From Oxyruncus cristatus (Eukaryota; Chordata; Aves; Passeriformes; Cotingidae): a stretch of 64,000 nt of DNA. The stretch is taken from positions 930,304 through 994,303 of the forward strand of contig VXAY01004719.1 of the NCBI GenBank assembly GCA_013399855.1, given 5' to 3'. Both the position numbers and the translations under genes were made by a program. The notes beneath the pieces were generated by a model, which ran no database searches, was not told the DNA's origin, and saw only the letters and a list, made by a program, of their open reading frames with translations. Positions 38,901-53,900 of the stretch are shown one piece after another (the first letter of the stretch is position 1; each line of letters starts with the position of its first letter).

Positions 38901-41900
38901 GAGAAGTTCTCTGGATGAAACAACCCAGACACTGCTGTCGGCAGAGAATACGCAGCAGTAAACACAGGTCAGCTCAGACAATGTGAACTGCTGGGTATGT
39001 GCTGTCTCTTCAGTGCATACATGGTGTTCTTCTAGGAACCATCACGGTATATCACATACACTTACTACTTTACAATACCCTCTAGTGGAAGGTGTCCCTA
39101 TCTATGGATCCCTAAAGTCCCTTCCAACCCAAATCATTCTATGATTCAATGAAAAAGGAAGTTTATTTTCCCCACTGACACGTCTCCTATTAAGTTCCTT
39201 TTGATTTACACAATATTATCACCTTGAAAGACCCATATTAATTGTTGTCATTATTTTTTATTGGCTTTGTACAAAAGTAAAGTTACAAGCACCTCTAGGG
39301 GAACTGGGGAACAAACCATCTTTTGTGAAAGTTGTGACACTTGACAGCTTTGGTGCTGGTGGACAGGATTTAACTTGTGCGGGAGATCAGTTTTTGAATT
39401 CTAGCTCCAGAGGAGATGAAGACACTCTAGAGAAAAGAACTGGAAAATAGAATGACTTAAAAGAAAAAAGCAGCTGTAGCAAATACTTAAATCTCAAAAT
39501 GCAGAGAACAGTCAAGCAATTACTCAGAAAGGCAAAAAGCCTAACGGGGTTTTTTCCAAATAGATGCTTTTGTATCATGCTACTTCTGCAATAATTTTTG
39601 GACTACTTGCTCTACCCCGCTACAACCTTTAATTAACTTCATAAGATTTTGAGGGATTCGCACACCCTTCACTGCAGAAGGGAAAGAAATGTAAATTAAC
39701 TACCAGTTTCCTGTCTTTATTCCTTGCAAAATCTGTATCTAAAGCTGCAAACATTTTGGGGTAAGTGGGGAGAAGAAAACTCTCAGCTAGCATGTTTCTC
39801 CAGCTATACAGAGCTTCAAGACTTCTATGGCAATTCAGCATTTCAGGCCAAGTAGTTCCTGCTTTAGAGATTACAGGACCTCTCTCAGCTAAACAAGATA
39901 GATACTACACACTGTATTCTCTTCTACACTTGGCTTAGCAGAAGCAGAACACAAACAGTTTATATAGCCTTCATAATTTTGGAGAACTTTTTCACAATGG
40001 GAAAAATGCCAACTTAAGCAAAATGCTGTTGTAATTGATTTTAAGATTCCTCTCCACAAATTAGGAAAATAGTTCTCCATTGTTTCTTCTCAAGTGCAAA
40101 TTCTATTAATGGCTGCATGAAAATTAGGTTTACAAAGGGACCAGCAGTACACAGTTTTGTAATGCAAAAAAGGTAGTGAAAAATAATAATACATAAAAAT
40201 ACCAAATAACAAACAACAACATCTTGTGCATTGAAAGAACATGCTTTTACCACAGGTGTTCTGTTATGGCATACCCCATGTAACACATGAAATAAACACC
40301 TTATTGCAGTGAAATACAAACAACCTGAAATGGGACGTCTCGCTTTGCACATGTTCCATGACAGACGGTACTGGAACGGTACTTGCTGCAAACCCGATTA
40401 AATCAGTTTTAGAAACTGAATTCCATCGATGAACAGATTGCACCATCTGCTTCTACTAATATACATTAGAGAATGTGTATTTGCTATAGCTGCATATTTA
40501 CTCTGTATTCAGAAGACTTTGAGACAAATATATGAGGTATAGCTTAGCTACAGAATAACTGAAAAGCATCATCATTTGAGCATGTCAAGGGTGTAAACAA
40601 AAAAGTAGGTGGATTATTGAAGGCTGTGCAATGAACTAGTGAAATGAAATCAGGCAAAAGAAAATTTAAGCAGCACACTGGGACACTAACAATTGTTGCA
40701 GCGATAAAAAAAATACAAATGCAAAAGGTGTAGATGCAATAAAGTTTCTTACTAATAACATGTAGAAAAAAGAGAAATAATCTTCCAGCTGAAGTAGAGC
40801 TGGCTGGAAATCTGGATTTTTATTTCATGGGTTTTGTGTTTTCAAGCAAAAAAAACCCCAAAACCACCAACAACAACAAAAAAACCCTGAAATCAGGAGG
40901 TAAGCCAACATTTGAAGTTTTCATGGAACAGAAATCCTTCAAAATTTTGTTTTGGAAACCCATACATCATGTTCCCAAAACAAGATATGCTTTCCCAGTA
41001 TCCTCAGCAGCTGCTAACTGAAATTAATGTAATTCTTGTCATTTCACAACTGCCATTTCCATGGCTTGCTGTGGTGACAAAAATGACAAAAACGACCTTA
41101 GACTCCAGCTCCAGTTGCTCGGGAATACCACAGTCCTGCACTCCCAGGCCAGCCTGCTCCCCACATCACCCACCACCAGTACAAGCCAGAACCGCTGACA
41201 CTTCACAGACTAGACCACTTCACAGCTGAAAAGTCAGGCTGGTGTGTTACTGGTGTGACATTTTGTGACAAACTGATGGACCAGCATCGCAAAAATGAAC
41301 CTGAGATAAACGCTTGAGAAGCCAGGGTGAGATTCCACCATTATTATTCTATGCATCCTCAGTAGCAAGGATAATTATTTCCAGGCCAGTAAGATATTGA
41401 TTACAATTAATGAAATAGTAGTTCATTAAAAATTGTGGTCTTCTCTTCTTTGAAAGGACAGTAAAACAAACAAGAACTATTGAGGCACTAATTTGCCCCA
41501 GGATAAATCCACAGAGGTATGGAACAAGTTGGGCTCCAAAAAAATAAAGAGCAGGACCCTTTAGGGCTGAAAAACAAACAAAAAAAAGATTCATATGAAA
41601 GTATGACTGAGGTCTATAAATTCATTTGGTCCAGGAAGACAACAAATAGGGAACAACTGTATGATTTGAATACCAGAACTAGCAGGCATTAAGTCATAGG
41701 AAAATACAAAGCAAACAGAGGAAAGCAGTTCTTCACACAACTTGTAAATAAATGATGGAACTTCCTGATGCAGGATATCATGGATGCCAAAACTGCATAT
41801 GAGTTCCTAAAAAGTAACTTTATTGACTGCTAAACACCAAGATAACCCAACAGTCTTGAAGCTATGAGCTGCTGCAGACTCAGACAATGTCCTGAGAAAG

Positions 41901-44900
41901 GATCATCAGGTGCCTGCCCTGTTCCAATAGCCTTCCTTCTCTAAGCCACCCATTATTGGTAACACTTTGGGACATTCTGTGAGACAGTTTTTGCCCTGTC
42001 CTGGCAGACAATCTTAAATTCAGGCATTAAACATGTTGTATGCATCAAATATAACGTTATGTGTAGCACAGGACAAGCACAACATTCTGGATTTAGCAGG
42101 AAGACTGAAGAGACAATGCAGTCCGTCCTTCCCTTGAGCGGAGTGAGGCACTGAGGCATGGCCCTTCACCACGTATCAAAAGTGAGCTGCCTCAGAGTCT
42201 CCCCTTTGTAACTACTGCACAGTTCCAGCTCAATAAAATTGCCACTCCAGAACGAGAAAACACATCAGACACTGGTGTGATTTTTTCTCACTCACTTGAA
42301 ATGACAGTGCTGAGAAATGTTAATTACTGGGCCAGTAATCATATTTCATAAAGCAGCTACAGTAAATAAGTTAAAAAAAGAATTTTAATGTCACCCTAAA
42401 TGTGTGCAAATTCAATTAGCTTCTGCTCAGAGGTACCTCTTAGCAGAGGGATGGGATCTAATATACGGACACAGAGGCATATATTGCTGCAATCCTATTG
42501 TTAGAAATAAGTCTAAGAGAGAGAAGAAAAACAGAAAGGAGAACTTTCTGAGTTGAGTGAGTATTATTTCAAGACCAAGGCCTTTGACTTCAGAGTCTTG
42601 GGGGAATAGAAGTATCTCATACGACCCATACAGACAAGGGAAAATAAGATGAACCAGTTTTTTGCCTGAAGCTGGGTAGTGACCACGGCACAGAATTTCT
42701 GTCAGGACATGCAGAAGAACATCATCAGTTCATTCACCAAAGCTGGGTTAGTCAGCTTCTTCATATGCCTATTTTCCCCCTTGAAAATACAGTGTAAAAT
42801 TGACCATCCAAAATGTAAAGCCTTTCATGACCTCTGGATACAGGCATATTACACGGAGTATCAACAAACCCCATAGGGCTGTGCCATGAACACGTGAATA
42901 AACAGAGGTACCACTCTGGAATAACACGCAAGCTAAACAGTTAAGCTAAAAACAGTCACAAGAGGAAAAAAGTGAAACACTTATTCCTGCTGGCCAGTGA
43001 AACTGCAAGGAAATTAAATTACTTCAAGATGGACATACTTGACAAAGTTGGATACTTATACCCATGACAGAACTACAGTAACTAAAATAGAGTAAAAAAC
43101 CCCAAACCTACAGGTTACTACATTTATTTAGGATGAACTAACATAACCATGACCTGATGAGGACAGTCTCAAGCATGGAACCCCATGCATCCATACAGAC
43201 ATTCAGATAGGCCTATCCCCTAAAGACAGAGAACATGAAGAATGAAAATGTAGACAAAAACACACTACAGAAAATTGGGAGGTTTTTGGAAGAGTTTTTT
43301 CAATAACTAAGAAGTCACAATTACATAAATAAAAGAGGATTTCTTCAAAAAGGAAAAAAGGCACAACAGGGAAGAAAAAAGATAACCAATACATAGAAAA
43401 GAGAGGCCCACGAACAGCCTTCCTAAGATACTAATTTTCTGTAGTTCGCACAGGAGATTAGGGACATCAGTTAGAATTTTGTCTGTATACTTGGATAAAC
43501 ACATCCATTTGTTGGTGGAGACAGTGAACTACTACTGCACTTCAGTTTCCATCCAGAAGTTAAAATAGGGCATCCTCAAGGCTTTTACAATGAGGAATAG
43601 GAACTGTTGACAGCATCAAGTATTTCTTTCTTGTAATCTTGAGGGAGGTTTTGTGGTTTTTTGGCTGTTTTCTTTTTAATGTCCAGAGCTTCATCTTCCT
43701 TGAAGATGGGCTACTAGCCACTTGGTTTGAGTCACCTACTTTGACATAGTTGTTTCCAAAAACTTCATATCTACTGCAGCAAGAAGCTGTATCTAAACAA
43801 GAATCATCTTGTCAGCTGGCTTTTAAAGCCTCTGGAACTGACTTTTCTTTCCCTTCTTTATTAATATTGCAATGAACTGGAAGTATTTCTGCATCCTGCC
43901 AAACCTTCAACAATATTTTTTCTTTAACTTAAGAAAAATTCTCAACAAAACCAAAGCAAAACCTTATTTTTTTAAAGGTAAGGAAGACGCCTGTACTCTG
44001 AATTAAACTACTGATTTATCTTAATAGTAGGCAAAAAAGCAGTGTGTGCTAATTGGCTGGTCCCTGAGAACTCAGAGCAGATGAGCCTTTTTAGCCTCAA
44101 TTCCTTTCATAGGGGACTTTCAATTCACACTCAAAACTGAAGACAAAGGCAGGTTCAATTTATTTTATTCTGACATTAACTGAGTCCAGTGCACTTGCTT
44201 GTGCTCATAGTGATTAATAAAGAGAAGAGATGCAACTGTCATGCCAGTGGGAGAAGCCAGGTTATCCGAGGAGTGCTTGGGAGACAAAACAATGCTTAAT
44301 CATTTTGAAGGAAGTGTTGCAGAATGGGTGGTCTCCACCTTGCATTTTATTCCAGGGGAAAAAGGCACTACTATAGCAGCATCTTCTTTGCTTACACAGA
44401 AGAGGCAGACCCATGAGAAAAGGAAAAAAAAAAAAATTGAAAAAGCAAACTGAGTATACAAAACCGAAATATAGCTAACACATGGATTCTGCACCACCAT
44501 TAAAGGGATGAATTTAATAACTGCTACACCCAGTGGAAGCCCTCCTCCTTGATTTGACAGGATTTAGGTATCAGGCCCTAGAAGCTCCTACTAACTACTT
44601 GCTTGCTGTAGCGTGTCATGAATTCACAACATTGTTTGGTTTATGCCTTTTAAATTTTGCTAAATAAATGTCTTGTGCATCAAGTATTTTTTTATACTGA
44701 GAAATACATCAAAAGGCCCACGTAAACATCAAGGCTGACCATGTAACAGGATGGTTTCCCTTGCTTCCAAAAAGGACACAGGTCTTTCTGAACTTAGTAA
44801 GAGTTTGTGCACTTGCTTTTTAGCAAGTTTCACACACCTATACCATGTATTACTTCTATTTTGCACTCAACACATTTCCTAGGTCCTAGACTTGAATTCA

Positions 44901-47900
44901 ATGTTTACTCTTTTATTAAAATAACGGCATATGTGACATGTGGGCAAATATGTTTATAAATCCTCTTCATCTTCTCTGGATGACACATAGGACACTTGTG
45001 CTTCACTCATTAGCTTCTGAAATGGATCTGCCCATAATCTTCAAATTACTTCATGCATAATTAGGCACTTCCTGATTTTCATTACTCATGTTTATCTCTG
45101 CAATATTTACACAGCACCAAGCATACAGCTGCCCATGTATAGATTACGTACATTTCATTTGATTCTATTCCTCCAGAAGTCAGGATATGGTTTTCAAGGG
45201 CCTTGTTCCAGGCTCATCACCCAGATGTTCAGAGACCAGAAAGTCCCTGAGGTGTATAAACTTATTTGAATTTACTGACCCTTTCAGAGAAATAAAACCA
45301 CAAGTAAAGTATGTCTCCCATTTTATTTCCCAACTTGTGTATCTACAGCTAAACATATCAGCTTGGATTCAATAAAGCTGGTAATGTTTTACCTGTGATT
45401 ACTTACATACCATTTTAAAGTATTTTTTAGAATTATATTTAAAGAAATGACAGCTTGAAATCTTTGTTGGAAAATAGTAACAATAGATCAGTTTATGATT
45501 TGTTTTCTCTCTTCTCATCAATTTAGATGACTGTGCCCTATTTAGACCTGAAGACCAGCTGCTCTTCAAGTAGCCTTCACAAATGTTACTTTCCTTCATA
45601 CAGCTGAAGTCCCAGCATATACCACGAAGACAAAAATACAGTCCTATTTATCTCAAGAAAACTTTATCCTGTCCTCCATTTAGCCAGTTTCTAGACTTCC
45701 ACAAATGCTGTGCTTAGGTAATTGAAGCATGTGAAGCACCTCTTTCAGTTGTGTAATGTACATTTATAAACATGAAGTAGAGTATAATAGAAAACGATTT
45801 CTTAGATTTTAAGAGCCTATAAAGCAATTAAACCAAATAACTGCCATATTCCAATCTGTTCTGCCAAATCTCGTTAAGTATAGGCTATGCAGCAACTAAT
45901 ATACTTCATTGAATACACAAAACCACAGGTCATTTTCCACAAGCATTGGTTCTTAGCCATGGTCAGGAACAAAAATCAATATGCTCACTAAGTCTAACAT
46001 ATCATTTATTAACCTCGCATTTCACTTACGTATACGTTAATGAAATTATAAAAAAAAATCTAAATGGTATACAATAAACATCCTCCACAGAGTACAAACT
46101 AATACCCAAGTGACATTCAAAGTTACTATTTTTTATTTTAAAAGCAGCAAAAGGATGTATTAATTGATAATTCTTTCTGTAACACACCGTACATATCAGA
46201 GTTCAGAATAGAGAAGAGGGGAAAAAACATTTGTGCATGATTGTAATAAAAGGTATCAAATCTGGAAGAACTATTTGCTAGCTTTGTCCTTGCTAAGATA
46301 CCACAAAGAAAACCAGTTTGCGGGAAGCACTTTCCCCCCAGAGTGGATACTACATCAGATATTTGTCTTCTAATATAAAAACGAGCTTAAAAGAGTTAAA
46401 AGAAGAAACTGAAATAAAAACAGCTTTAATGATCTACTCCAACTGGGTGATTTAGGCATCAATTTACAAAACCTACACCATCACTAATACGAGGCAGCAT
46501 AACTATGCTGCAAGTGTTTCTCTCCAAGTTGCCCTGCATACCTCATGGTCGATATTGCACCAATAAAGCGTATTTCATGTTAGTTGACATTTGTGGTATA
46601 AAGACAGGGAAAAAAGGTTTAGGTGCACAGTTAGAAATTAAAACAGATGCTTCAATTCTGCTACAATTTAATAGGAAATATTCATATGATTAGGTTTCAC
46701 AGCATGCATGAATATAAATCCTCAAGGAATTTAATTAGGTGTATTTTATCATAAATTGCATTCCCAGAGACATATGCTGCTCCTGCATTATGCTGATAAC
46801 AAAGATAACTGATACTTAAGAGCATATCTGAAGGGTGGTTTTCTGATGGCATTAGGTATAGTCAGAGGATAAAAAGACCAGTGCTGAATAAAAGTATCAA
46901 TCGTTTTTCCCAGTTGCTTTACCATAACAACTTGAAAGGCAGTTTATTTTATACAGTACAAACAAATTAACCTCATGAAATTATACTTTTCAGATGGGCA
47001 AAACTCTTATCTTTTGCTTCCAATACAATGAACACTGTATATGAAAAAATTCTCAGTTTGCTGTACCCGTAGTTGTGCTTTATGAGAGCCTACAAAAACA
47101 CTCACTTTGAAAATCACAATTTCGATCAGTTAACCTCTTGTTAACCGGGTGGTCACTTCCGCAATATAGCAACTTCTTTATGCTACAAGCATTTTGATGA
47201 CTTTCAAACTTTTAGGATGTAGTACTTATTTCCTCCATTTTACTTCAGAGAAAGAGTGCCTACTTTTCAAGGACTTTGCTGAAAAGTTCTTTGTCAATAT
47301 GTGCCACCAACTACACAGGTTGATTTTTCTAAGCCAGTTCCCAAAGTCAGAACAGGAGCCAGTGTCTAAGTCAAAATCAGAATTCAAAATAAAGATATTA
47401 TCTGAAATATAATTTGAAAATTATATATGGGCATTTTTTAAAATTTTGAAATGTGTTATATAAATACAATTCCAAAGTATAATTCTCTCTCAGATGTTAT
47501 CATGTAACATCTTCAGGTATGCATCCACATATCAGTGTTGATTTCCACGTACTCTGCTATTTTTATCACATTTTTATACTCCCGCCTACACTCACATACA
47601 CTGAAATTTCTCTTTCAAGATGACTTCTCAATTCAAAATATATCCCAGAATGCAGGGATTTTCTTCTTTTTTTTACATAGAGAAATCTGGCCATGGATAT
47701 TTCTGTGCTCCTGTTTCTCCTGTCTGTTTTCCAGGAAAAAAAAAAAAAAAATGGAGTGAACTATGATAATGTTCAACCTTGTAACAGGTTTTGAACAGAG
47801 GGCTTTCTTTAAGCTCAGAAACAGATCTAGTTAACACTGCTGGAGAGCTAGGATCTTTTCAGAAATAACACAGGAACTTTTAAAAATGAGATCAGCAGCC

Positions 47901-50900
47901 AGAATATGTGCCTCATTGCTTCTAGCCCCAACTAAACACCTTTTTTTTTTTTTTTTTTTAAATCTGAACCATTTCAAAAGTGATTTTTTCCCCTCCCTCT
48001 TCTTTTAAAACAGAAGTGGTTGCACTGGCATGATGGTCTAAGGATTAACAAGAGCCTGAGTTCAGGAGGAGTTAAGCACTCCTAGTTTTTCACATTCAGA
48101 TTCTTCACCTTCAGGCTGTTCAGTTCCACCAAATCTGAAGAAGGACGGATGCCCGTGAGTCTCCACCCTCTGCAGACGAGAATCGTGAACTCAGAACCTT
48201 ATGTTATACACAGCAATGAACCCGGTAAAATCTCAAACTTCCCCATGCCTATTAACGGGAGTGCTGCACAAAGCCTCAGAATTGAATACAGTCCAAGAGC
48301 AGAAGGAGCAGAGGAAAGCTCTTTGGTGAGCTGTTTCTTTGCCTAATTCATTACTATTTCTTCTTTATCTTCCTCCTTGGCAAGGTCTCAGTCCACACTC
48401 AAACACACAGTCTGAGGAAACAGCAGGGCAGTAATTCAAATTTGTATTACAAGTCACAGAGTACAGTTCCTCCTGATTTTGCCACCATCATTAATAAAGA
48501 GGTTAGTCAGTTATTCCTGCAAAAACACAGACGTGTTCAAAGATCTAACATAGTTATTCCATTGGCATTAACTTTGGTTAGTAGGACACAGTCTGTTCAC
48601 ACTTTTCTCTGTTATTGTTTCAGTGTGTACAGGACCTGCAAGATAGCGCTGTACCTGTTAATTTCTGACAGGTCTTTTCGGACTTGCAGAGTTAATTCTC
48701 TGAACTGTCTGTCACGATGGACTGATACATTAATAAAGTTGGAGGTTTGCTATCTCTGGCATTTGGAAAATTAAATGTAAAGTGTTAATAGAATACATAA
48801 TGAGTTCAGCACAGATTTAAATTGATTTGTATTTTAAAACTGCTGATGAAGACGACTCCTGAATAAACTCACTTGCAATTTCTTCTGAGTCAGAAAGGGC
48901 CACCCTAATCTTCTACCAGCACACCTAAAGTTTGAGTTAGAAAAACATGCTGGATGAGAGAAGGGAAGGAAAAGTGGCGGATGGAAAAGAACACACACAC
49001 AGTGATCAACTAAAAAAGTCAGTCTGGCCTTGAAAACATCCCAAATCCAGTCAGTCCACTGCTGCAGGTTTCACTATTGCCTCTCCTCCATCTTGTAAGT
49101 CTAAATTCTGGTCTTTGCACACTGTGGTTTCTAAATTGTTCAGACACAGCCCAACTAGAAATGGCTTTAGACAGCTATGTTACAACACCTTAGGACAGAC
49201 AATGGATCCCAAAGAGAAGAAAATTAAAAAATTTTAATAGAGCAGGTAACATACATCAATATCTACCACTATGATAAACATGGGTATCAATATATTAACT
49301 CAGTTATGCAGAATCACTTTTAATGCATAACCTTATCAATGCTGAGGTGTGTCAGAAACTGAGGTGAAGATGGGCATACTTCTCTTCTTTAATTATTTCC
49401 ATTTAGTGGCTTTGCTATATTAATTGCACTCTGTTGGAAACTTTAATACAATTTCTAAGTTCCACTACTTGACGCTATACCTTGCTTCCAACTCATGGCT
49501 TGCAAGCACCTGAAACAGGAGAAGCTGACAATTCCCAAGTGCTACACTATCCATTTTAACTTTGTGTTTGGACATTTCAGGCTTTTTGTGAGGCACTGGG
49601 AAAGCACAGAGCAGTCACCTAGAACATGGCACTCCAAGGCAAAACAGATCTTCACAACTCCTGTGCAACATCCTTTCTGGGCCGTGAGTGCACATTGCTA
49701 GCTCATGCCCAATTTTTCATCTACCAATATGCTCAAGTCCTTCTCTACCAGGCTGCTCTCAGTCAACTCATTACCCAGTTTGTACTGATACTGGGGATTG
49801 CCCTGCCCCAGGTGCAGGACCTTGCATATTGTCATGTATCTATGCGTTCTACAGAACCCATATGATAGAACAAACATACACAAAAATGTAATGTAAAATA
49901 ACACGGATCCTAAACTTTAATGATCACAGGTAGTTGACAGGAAGCTGCTTAGTTCCAGCTTTCTGCCCTGGGCAACAGGAAAGGAGGAACTGAGCAGTAG
50001 AGTCCACAAGCACTCTTTATGCTTTCCTGTCAGGGTGCATCTCAGCATTCATAAAAAACCTTTTAATTTCAGTCGCAGGTATGGATAAAGCACATCAGCC
50101 CTACAACAGCTTCATACGGACACTGTACTATTCAACAAACATACTTACAGACAGATTTTATTTGTAATACTCTCTACTAGTGCAGAGGCATTTGTGTTAG
50201 GTCCTAATGATGGTACTGGCTTAGCATATAGTGCAAAATTTTCAGTGAAGCATTACATATACTGAAATGACAATGATTAAATCCCAGCCAAAACCGCTAA
50301 TTGCAAACAAAGGAGGCAACAGACCAACAAAACATCATAATAGACTTCAGGAACTCTGCAATGATTATATACAAGGTTCAGTTAAAAATGTATTTCATTA
50401 AACAGCATAAAGCAACTTGCAAATTTCAAACTCAATATAGACATGAAAGGAAGTAATATTTTCATGATTTACACATCACTAGAACTGACATTTAAGTCAC
50501 ATTCTGTTGATAAAATACTATTTCAAATAGAAACCATCTCATTCTCTCACAGTTACGTCTGTCTTGCAATAGAAACAGAATTAAAATAGCAGCGTAGATT
50601 TTCTTAAGGCCATAAGCAGACATATCTGTATTTAAATGTAAGCATGGAAAGAACAGAGTTTGAAAACCATTGTTTTAATAATATTGTTAAATTTGTGCAT
50701 GCACATGAATGTACATAAAAAAGATTTCAGGCAGTGGTCCTTTGCATTCATTTCTGCTTCTTTCAAGCTGTGAGAAGTAGCATTCTGTAGAAGAGTTTTT
50801 GTGAAAAATCCTGCTGAAAATGATGCTCACTTGTTTTGAAATATGAGTAAGTCCCCTAAGATTTTAAAGTTCCTTCACTGTATTTGCAACTGAAGCTTAA

Positions 50901-53900
50901 TCTGTTGGCCTCTGATACTGGCAATCTCATATTTTCTATCCAGATGACTCAAGGGGAAAAAAAAGTGAGTTTATGTATTCTAGGATGAGGAAAAGTCAAA
51001 GAACTTTACATTTTATCTTTCGTCGAATGACAAAGGAAGTAATTTACTATCCTTTTTCATTTTATGATGTTCATTTGAATTCAACTCCTAAGCCATTTTA
51101 AAAACAGCCCAGACTCAAGTATTAGCAGGTGACTGCACAGTACCCTCTCCTTTGGAAAATATTTCAGGATTGTGCCTGAGTATTAACTGACAGTTGCAGC
51201 GCTTCAGTATCTTGTATTAATATCTGAGATACTTAGAGAACGAAAGATGCTTCCACAAAATGTAATGCTGTGATTAGTTTCTAAAGCTGGCATCTTTTCC
51301 ACCCACAGAGCCTTTGAGGAGCACCAGAGATACCGCCACTGCTTCCCCCATGGTGTAGCTGGTCCTGCGGCACTCTGGGAGTTAAGCTCCTGCTGGAGTT
51401 TTGCCATGTCTTCAGGAATTAAATCACCCAACGATCACAGGCAACCCCAGTTTGAGAAGCGCTGGAGTCCTACAGACAGACATTCCTTCAGAAAAGAACC
51501 AGAAACCAGAGGACTTGTCATCTAAGAACTTTTTTGAACTTGGTGACAGCCCAAATACCAAGTGCTATTTGGATGGAGAGACGTGTATCCTGTCACCTTT
51601 CAGGCCATTGTTTCACTGCCTTCCTGCAGTTTCATCAAGTTCAGAAATACTCTAATAAGCCAGGAAATTACTATGCCACCAAGAGAACTTACCACCTGAT
51701 TCTAATCTTTGATTTTGCACTGGGATAACTTTCAGTATTTAGTGATATCATACAACTTTTGGAGCTTCTTGGCAGCAGGGTTACTGTTGGACGATACTAG
51801 TCTACTGATCTCCAAATATCATCAGTAGTATGTCACAAACTCCAAATATCATCAGTAGTATGTGAGCAAAATTGCTTAAAAATAGAAGATGTGCTATGGT
51901 GCTGACATTCTACATATTGTGAAAATTTAAACTTGCCAGCCTAGTAGTTGCCAAAGCAGCTTTGCAGAACCCAGAACACCAGCAGTACTCAGCATGACTA
52001 TAGCATCTGGCATGGGGGCCAGGAAGAGATCCATGAGCTTCAGAGAGCTCTGCTCTGCAACAGAGAAAACAAAGATTTATATCTAAAGGCTAACACCAAT
52101 ACAGAAATGGCCTTTTTTATATCAGCTGGCTATCCCACTTTCCCTGGCAGGGTCAAACATGATGATAAATGAGAAGAACAGAAGGTTAACATGTCTAGTA
52201 ACAACATATAAATCATGACAGCTAAAACTGAACCCTGTTTAAGAATTTCACCCACTGTAGTGTGACTTTCATATTACAGATGGAAAACAGATGAAAAGAA
52301 GGAATTGGTGCTGCCCTGGGAAGAGGAAGGATGCCCCTGTGTACTAAACAAGTCCCTCATTGAAATGTGCAAAGCACCTTGGCAGCAGAGACATCTTCAT
52401 AATTATTGTAGTCCTGATAACAGTAAGGTTAAAAGACCTCCAGCACGGTATGACACCAAAGACATTGGTTGCAAGAGAAGGAATGTGTGCCACTGCCAGG
52501 AATTTAGGTTTACTGGAATTACAGATATCCAGAACTTCTGGTTCTGAGCAATGGTACTGAATGAGGCTTTTTTTCAGCCTGAAGAAGCCGGCTACAACTG
52601 AAGCCAACATATTCCAGGGTGGCTATATTTAGCCTCAACCCTATCAGCAGATAAAAAGGAAATGGATGCTTTTTTGCTAATTACCACAAAAGCAAATTAG
52701 ATATGTTCTTAAATGCAATGCCTCTGATGGCAGGGGAAAAGGACCAGTATAACCAGCAGAAGAGGAATACTGTTTCATGAACTCTGGTGTTAAAAAAAAT
52801 CACGACAATGAGAACTCTCCAATCACAACTATTGATTTTCTTCCCCAAGATATAAGGAGAAATCCATGCAGCATTTGCCATAAACTCTTCTTAAATATGT
52901 ACCTTCTCTCTGAAATAGGCACCTATCTCTCTTCTTTCTGAAAATGACCTTCATGTTAGGCATCTCTCAACCATATCCCTTTCTAAAGAGGCACAGAACA
53001 CACTCACTACGCTCACTATTAAGAAACTATTTCAATTCCAGAGAAACAAGGGTGAGTCTGTAAACAGTCTTGGGCAACCACATCTAGGTGGCCTGACTTG
53101 AGCAGGGGTGTTTGGACTAGAGGACCTCCAGAGGTCCCTTCCCATCTCAACTATAGTGTGATTCGGTGACTCTCACCTGAACATGATGATATTTAAAAAA
53201 CAGAAAGAAGGCAAATTTCATGTCACACTGTAACAAAGTCATTTTATGTGAAAACAAAAGGAGAATGGTAAGTCACCCAGCAAGTAAGCCAATACTTTTC
53301 ATCTTTTGTCTCCAGGCATTTACAAAAAGGAAGGAAACTGCGATCCAGTGATTAGATCAACAGTCTCTCCTAAAATTTAAAAAAAAAGTATCTGTTTCCA
53401 TAACCAATACAATTCACATGCCAGAAATGTATTAAAAAAAGAAAAAAGGGATGTTCTATGCCTCTTTTTTTTTCCTGTAAAACCCACCCTGCCCTCCAAT
53501 TAGCCCATACACACCTGGCTATTAGAAGCTGAAGACAACAATGGGGTAAAAAGAACATGCTAACCTTCTGCATCCAGCTGCAGATTTAAGAGGAACATCA
53601 TAAAATACCTGCTGCATTACCAAGCATAGGTTATTCCTTACTTGTTAGCATTATTATAATGGCTGGAAGCAGAGACCAAAATTACGACCTTTTCATATCA
53701 CTGAACAAAAAAGCATGGTAATATAAAAGACAAAATCCAGTCTCAGAACACCACTTGTAAGAACAGTAAAACATGACAGCCAGAATGAAAAGGACAAGAG
53801 ACAGAGAAAAGAACCTAAGATCACATAGAAATATATAGCAAACCAACAAAAGCAACTCTCCTGACCCCTGAAATGGGGAATAACCACTCCTCTCTGCTAC

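Noticed and set aside
47736..47959. A-run and T-run pair as ends of a retroposed element
   Set aside because: No target-site duplication or recognisable body between or beside them. They are treated as independent homopolymers.
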